From NCBI RefSeq assembly GCF_001443045.1, contig NZ_LKPJ01000024.1, forward strand, positions 1-64,000: a DNA stretch of 64,000 nt, written 5' to 3'. The notes beneath the pieces were generated by a model that saw nothing but the letters and a program-made list of their open reading frames with translations, searched no databases and was not told where the DNA came from. Position numbers and translations under genes: made by a program. Shown here one piece after another: positions 60,921 through 64,000 of the stretch (positions within the stretch are counted from its first letter, which is position 1; each line of letters starts with the position of its first letter). Origin of the DNA: Burkholderia ambifaria. GTDB taxonomy: Bacteria; Pseudomonadota; Gammaproteobacteria; Burkholderiales; Burkholderiaceae.

Positions 60921-61817
60921 TCACCTTTCGGATGCACAGCGTTGGGATTGGTCGCGAGCGCGGGATGTCCACAATGCCGGGGGCTGCGGGCCGAGCCTGC
61001 AGGTGCGCTCACCGTTCGATTGCACAGGGTTTCGAGTTGCGTCGGGCGCCGGATGTCCACACTGCAATCGGTCCGCAGTTCCAGCGGATTCCGACATTCA
61101 CCATCGAAATCCACAGCGCGAAGAGTCGGTGTCGGCAGAAGATGTCCACACCGTCGGATCCCTGCCTCGTCGATGCGACGTGCGCACTCACCTTTCCGAT
61201 GCACAGGATTGCAAGTCGATCGGGCGGCACGATATCCACATCTCGGTCGCCCCGCCTCGCAACGTTCCGGCGCGCTGGCACGGGTGTGGATATCGCCACC
61301 CGCGGACACGCGAAACCCTGTGAGTTTCGACGGTGAGCATCGGCACGCGGCCAAACAAGGACACCGATTCGGGTGTGGACAGATCGATCAGCGACGACTC
61401 GAAACGCTGTGAATTTCGATGGTGAGCGACGGCACGACGATCAAGCGAGGGCGTCGATTCGGGGGCAAATCCCCCGACCGACGACGACGCAAAACACTGT
61501 GAATGCCAACGGTGAGCAACGGCAAGACGATCGAGCGAGGGCATCGATTCGGATGTGGACAGCTCGATCCATGGCCACTCGAAACGCTGTGAAATTCGAC
61601 GGTGAGCGTGGGCGTGATATTGCCCGAAGGCGCCGATTCGGCGTGAACAGCGGCGCCCGCAACCCCTCGGCGACCCGCGCATCCTGATTCGCGCAGACGC
61701 GGCCGATCCTCATGCACGCGCCCTCACCGCTGGAATACACAGCACGTCGATTGGTTTCGTTGACCGGATATCCACATCGGAGCGTGGGCTCGAATGGTAC
61801 GCGCAATCGCGAGTGCG

Positions 61818-61830
61818 GTTAGAATGCGCG
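61818..61830 (+). promoter_or_regulatory. Promoter-like GTTAGAATGCGCG, copy 1
   Basis: TAGAAT at 61820-61825 resembles the -10 boxes of neighbouring genes. It lies 72 bp before a block. An identical string occurs exactly 178 bp further on. Confidence 0.4.
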
Positions 61831-61995
61831 ACCCTCGAAACCGTGTCGACGATCGGAAACGGGCGCGCGAGCCGACACACGGGCCGAGCGGCCGCCGACG
61901 CTCACCATTGAAATACACAGCGATTCGAGTGAATTCGGCGACAAGATATCCACACCGCGATACGCTTGCGGCTCTATCGCCGATTCGCGCATGCC

Positions 61996-62008
61996 GTTAG
62001 AATGCGCG
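61996..62008 (+). promoter_or_regulatory. Promoter-like GTTAGAATGCGCG, copy 2
   Basis: Second copy, 178 bp from the first, again 72 bp before a block (62080). No clear -35 at proper spacing. Confidence 0.4.
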
Positions 62009-62421
62009 GCGCCGCGAATCGTGCACGATGCCCGGAAGTCCGCACCAGGCAAGCCTCACGGGCAATCGGCCGCCGACGCTCACCCTTCGAAAGCACAGCA
62101 TTTTTCGTCGTTGGGAGTGGCGGTTGTCCACACGCTGCATCGCGCATGCGGCCGCATGTGGTCGCTCTCACCGGTGAAAGGCACAGCGTGTCGAGTGATT
62201 TGGGGCCGGGATATCCACAACCGGCGCCGCGCGGAAGTTCGCCGCCGGCGCATCGGCAACGCCGGCTCAAGCACCTGCCCGCGACCGGTGTCGAATGCCG
62301 GGAAACCCCGTGGATTCAGCCTCCGGCCGCACACTCACCGTTCGCATACACAGTGTTTCGAGTGGGCGGACGGGCCGGTTGTCCACATTCACTCCGCCAC
62401 GGGAGACACCCGCAAGCACCG

Positions 62422-62979
62422 TCACTCGGCAATCGACCGGATGATCCGCGCCGGGTTTCCGCCAACCAGCGTATCCGGCGGAACGTCGTGTATCACGACG
62501 GAACCCGCGCCGATGACCGCGTTCTCGCCGACCGTCACGCCACCGATGATCGTCGCGCCCGCGCCGATCCACACATTGCTCCCGATCGCAATCGGCCGGC
62601 CGACGACGAAGTCGCGTCGGCGGGACGGCTCGACCGGATGGCCCGACGTGATGAGGCTGACGTTCGGCCCGATCATGACGTCATCGCCAATGTCGAGGCC
62701 GCCGAGGTCATGGAACGTGCAGTTCTGGTTGACGAACACGTTGCGGCCGATCCGCGTATCGGCGCCGCCCGTCGCATAGAACGGCGGGATCAGCAGGAAG
62801 CCGTCGTCCATCGGCCTGCCGACCAGTTCTCCGAACAATGCCCGGACTTCGTCCGCGTCGTCGAACGTCAGACGGTTGAGCCGGGCGATGATTGCCATCG
62901 CCCGCTTGAGCTCGGCGCGCATCGCGGCCGATTCCGGCGTGCGCCGGGGAATGATCGTGGTGCGATCGTCGTGCGCCAT
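62422..62979 (-). CDS. Hexapeptide-repeat O-acetyltransferase (maltose/nodulation acetyltransferase type)
   Basis: 185 residues from ATG 62979 (MAHDDRTT). Left-handed beta-helix hexapeptide repeats in the C-terminal two thirds (IGRNVFVNQNCTFHDLGGLDIGDDVMIGPNVSLITSGHP, then VWIGAGATIIGGVTVGENAVIGAGSVV). ITSGHP carries the catalytic His of acetyl-CoA-dependent sugar acetyltransferases. The N-terminal helical MAA/LacA-type region is present (AELKRAMAIIARLNRLTFDDADEVRALFGEL). Acceptor unknown. A long frame upstream to 63135 is not used. Confidence 0.9.
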   Translation of the reverse strand: MAHDDRTTIIPRRTPESAAMRAELKRAMAIIARLNRLTFDDADEVRALFGELVGRPMDDGFLLIPPFYATGGADTRIGRNVFVNQNCTFHDLGGLDIGDDVMIGPNVSLITSGHPVEPSRRRDFVVGRPIAIGSNVWIGAGATIIGGVTVGENAVIGAGSVVIHDVPPDTLVGGNPARIIRSIAE

Positions 62980-63457
62980 TCGTTGCTGTTCTCCGTGTGC
63001 GATCGAACCGGCATGCAACGCATGACGGCACCGCCCGATTCGCCGCATGCGAATCGCATGGCCTTGAATTCGATCATTCGGGCGACCCGCGCGGGCGATC
63101 CGATTTTTCGCGTTTCGCGGGCTGCCGACGATCATCGTCCGGGCTCGTGCGGCTGGCCGCCGACACTGCTGCTGCGAAGCCGACAGGACAGTGTAGCCGC
63201 GCTCACTTCAGCCGAGCATAGGCACTTCAATTAATAACTAGTTAATCTATAACTAGTTTAATCATGAATTACCGTCGCATCTGGCTTTGCGGGAAATTCT
63301 CCGACCATTTCCATCCTGCCGAACGCACGCGTCCCGCCGCGCCGCCATCAAGCCAACTATCCACCGCTTTCGCCGCGCGCCCCTGTCCGAACCGCTTGCG
63401 CTCGGGTACGCTTGAGCATCCACCGAACCGACACGCACACCCATACGCGGAGGCGCG
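62980..63457. other. 478-bp divergent intergenic region, acetyltransferase / GST
   Basis: Holds a very AT-rich patch (63228-63270) with two AACTAGTT palindromes and otherwise high-GC sequence. The GST ribosome binding site GGAGG is at 63449. No gene seen. Confidence 0.5.
63236..63258. promoter_or_regulatory. Double AACTAGTT palindrome (candidate operator)
   Basis: AACTAGTT at 63236-63243 and 63251-63258, 15 bp centre to centre, each within a TAACTAGTT(T/A)A context. CTAG-centred dyads of this type are bound by several small repressors, MarR- and TrpR-like sites among them. The regulator here is unknown. Confidence 0.5.
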
Positions 63458-64000
63458 ATGAAGCTCTACTACTGGCCGAAAACCCGGGCATTCCGGGCAC
63501 TGTGGATGCTGGAGGAAATCGGCGCCGTCTACGAGCTCGTGCCGATCGACCTGCGTTCGCACGAACAGGGCAGCGACGCGTTCGTCCAGGTCAATCCGAT
63601 GGCCAAGCTGCCCGCACTCGACGACGGCAGCGAACCGTTCGCCGAATCCGGCGCCGTGCTGCTCTATCTCGCCGATCGCTGCCCGGGTGCCCGCCTCGGT
63701 ATCGCACCCGACGATCCGCTTCGCGGCCGCTTCCTGCAATGGATGTTCTTCACGCCCACCTGCCTCGAGCCAGCGATGGCCGAGAAATTCACCGGCGCGT
63801 CGGGCAATCCGGTCGCCTTCGGCTGGGGCAACATCACGCGCGTGCAGCGAGCGCTCGCGCAAACGCTCGCCCACAGCCGCTGGCTCGTCGGCGACCGCTT
63901 CACCGCGGCCGACCTGCTGCTCGCCAGCACGCTGAAGATCGCGTTCGACGCGCACCTGCTGCCGCACGAAGGCGTGCTCGGCGACTATGTCGCGCGCGCC
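63458..64000 (+). CDS. Glutathione S-transferase, 5' part (cut by window edge)
   Basis: 181 codons are in the window, from ATG 63458 (MKLYYWPKTRAFRALWML) after GGAGG. Thioredoxin-like N-domain with the GSH-binding stretch NPMAKLPALDDGSEPFAESGAVLLYLAD, then helical C-domain (RWLVGDRFTAADLLLASTLKIAF). No stop before the right edge. An AACTAGTT dyad lies 200 bp upstream. Confidence 0.9.
   Translation, partial: MKLYYWPKTRAFRALWMLEEIGAVYELVPIDLRSHEQGSDAFVQVNPMAKLPALDDGSEPFAESGAVLLYLADRCPGARLGIAPDDPLRGRFLQWMFFTPTCLEPAMAEKFTGASGNPVAFGWGNITRVQRALAQTLAHSRWLVGDRFTAADLLLASTLKIAFDAHLLPHEGVLGDYVARA

Larger units (their letters stand above)
60921..62387. repeat. Array of 13 copies of a 52-53 bp block at ~89-bp period, both orientations
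   Basis: Rightward copies start at 60921, 61009, 61098, 61188, 61724, 61902, 62080, 62168 and 62335. Leftward copies end at 61336, 61425, 61515 (degenerate) and 61605. Aligned, each has TCACC at 1-5, CACAG at 15-19, often TTTCGAGT at 22-29, and GATRTCCACA or a variant at 44-53. Start-to-start distances are 88, 89, 90, 89, 90, 90, 178, 178, 88 and 167 bp within runs. Spacers are mostly different between copies but are similar among the leftward run. No convincing ORF covers it. Confidence 0.88.

Noticed and set aside
60921-62387. CRISPR array
   Set aside because: Copies are degenerate, occur in both orientations, have variable spacers of about 36 bp or more, and there are no cas genes nearby.
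63262-63444. 60-codon reverse frame between acetyltransferase and GST
   Set aside because: Arg/Ala-rich without a ribosome binding site or any similarity I recognise.

Overview
The window looks like a piece of the main chromosome of a Burkholderia species, most likely of the Burkholderia cepacia complex. This rests on high GC with strong G/C third-position bias, on gene families typical of the Burkholderiales (DUF2917, DUF3567, DUF3108, PhaM-like, MetH encoded by two genes, single-domain BirA next to coaX) and on overall housekeeping content. No database search was possible, so the species is inferred. Genes are densely packed, many start codons overlap the previous stop as ATGA or GTGA, and I saw no rRNA, tRNA or prophage.

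Layout. 1-300: 5' end of an IS110-family transposase running off the left edge, a perfect hairpin, and the lipA terminator. 0.3-6.1 kb: lipoate and cell-wall block (lipA, lipB, DUF2917 gene with divergent lysR, ybeD-like, dat, dacC). 6.6-12.9 kb: a hydrolase, a 2Fe-2S ferredoxin, and a lipid-transport (Mla/MCE-type) operon mlaE-mlaF-mlaD-lipoprotein-vanZ interrupted by a 216-bp palindromic mobile element. 13.2-18.5 kb: cpdB with a Sel1-repeat gene, birA-coaX and a small membrane protein. 18.5-27.5 kb: hldC, a di-iron protein, a patatin phospholipase, phaM, enoyl-CoA hydratase and FAH-family genes with a divergent iclR, and DUF3108 and DUF3567 genes. 27.8-31.6 kb: methionine synthase in two genes. 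31.7-38.6 kb: DUF1840, argS, a SPOR protein, dsbA, an SDR and a dipeptide-binding protein. 38.7-47.7 kb: DUF6429 and SWIM/DUF6880 genes, an MBL hydrolase, aceK, carbonic anhydrase, an SDR, YchJ and a secreted hydrolase. 48.2-52.6 kb: complete bioA-bioF-bioD-bioB operon with terminator. 52.7-57 kb: cutC, an IS110 relic, an EAL phosphodiesterase and a Na+/H+ antiporter. 57-60.6 kb: a 1190-residue indolepyruvate ferredoxin oxidoreductase. 60.9-62.4 kb: an unusual non-coding repeat array. 62.4-64 kb: a hexapeptide acetyltransferase and a GST cut by the right edge.

The most unusual feature is the 1.5-kb array at 60921-62387. It holds twelve well-formed and one decayed copy of a 52-53 bp block, nine pointing right and four pointing left, placed at an ~89-bp period or multiples of it. 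Each block starts with TCACC, carries CACAG at position 15 and normally ends with a DnaA-box-like TCCACA. The spacing does not keep a reading frame, so I read it as non-coding DNA: a protein-binding or titration array, or a set of small-RNA cassettes. Second is the 216-bp palindromic element between mlaF and mlaD, whose CTAG target duplication supplies the mlaF stop codon.

Functional links: lipoate (lipA/lipB), biotin (bioAFDB, birA), pantothenate/CoA (coaX) and cobalamin-dependent methionine synthesis make cofactor metabolism the dominant theme. Envelope maintenance (dacC, Mla system, hldC, dsbA, SPOR protein) is the second.
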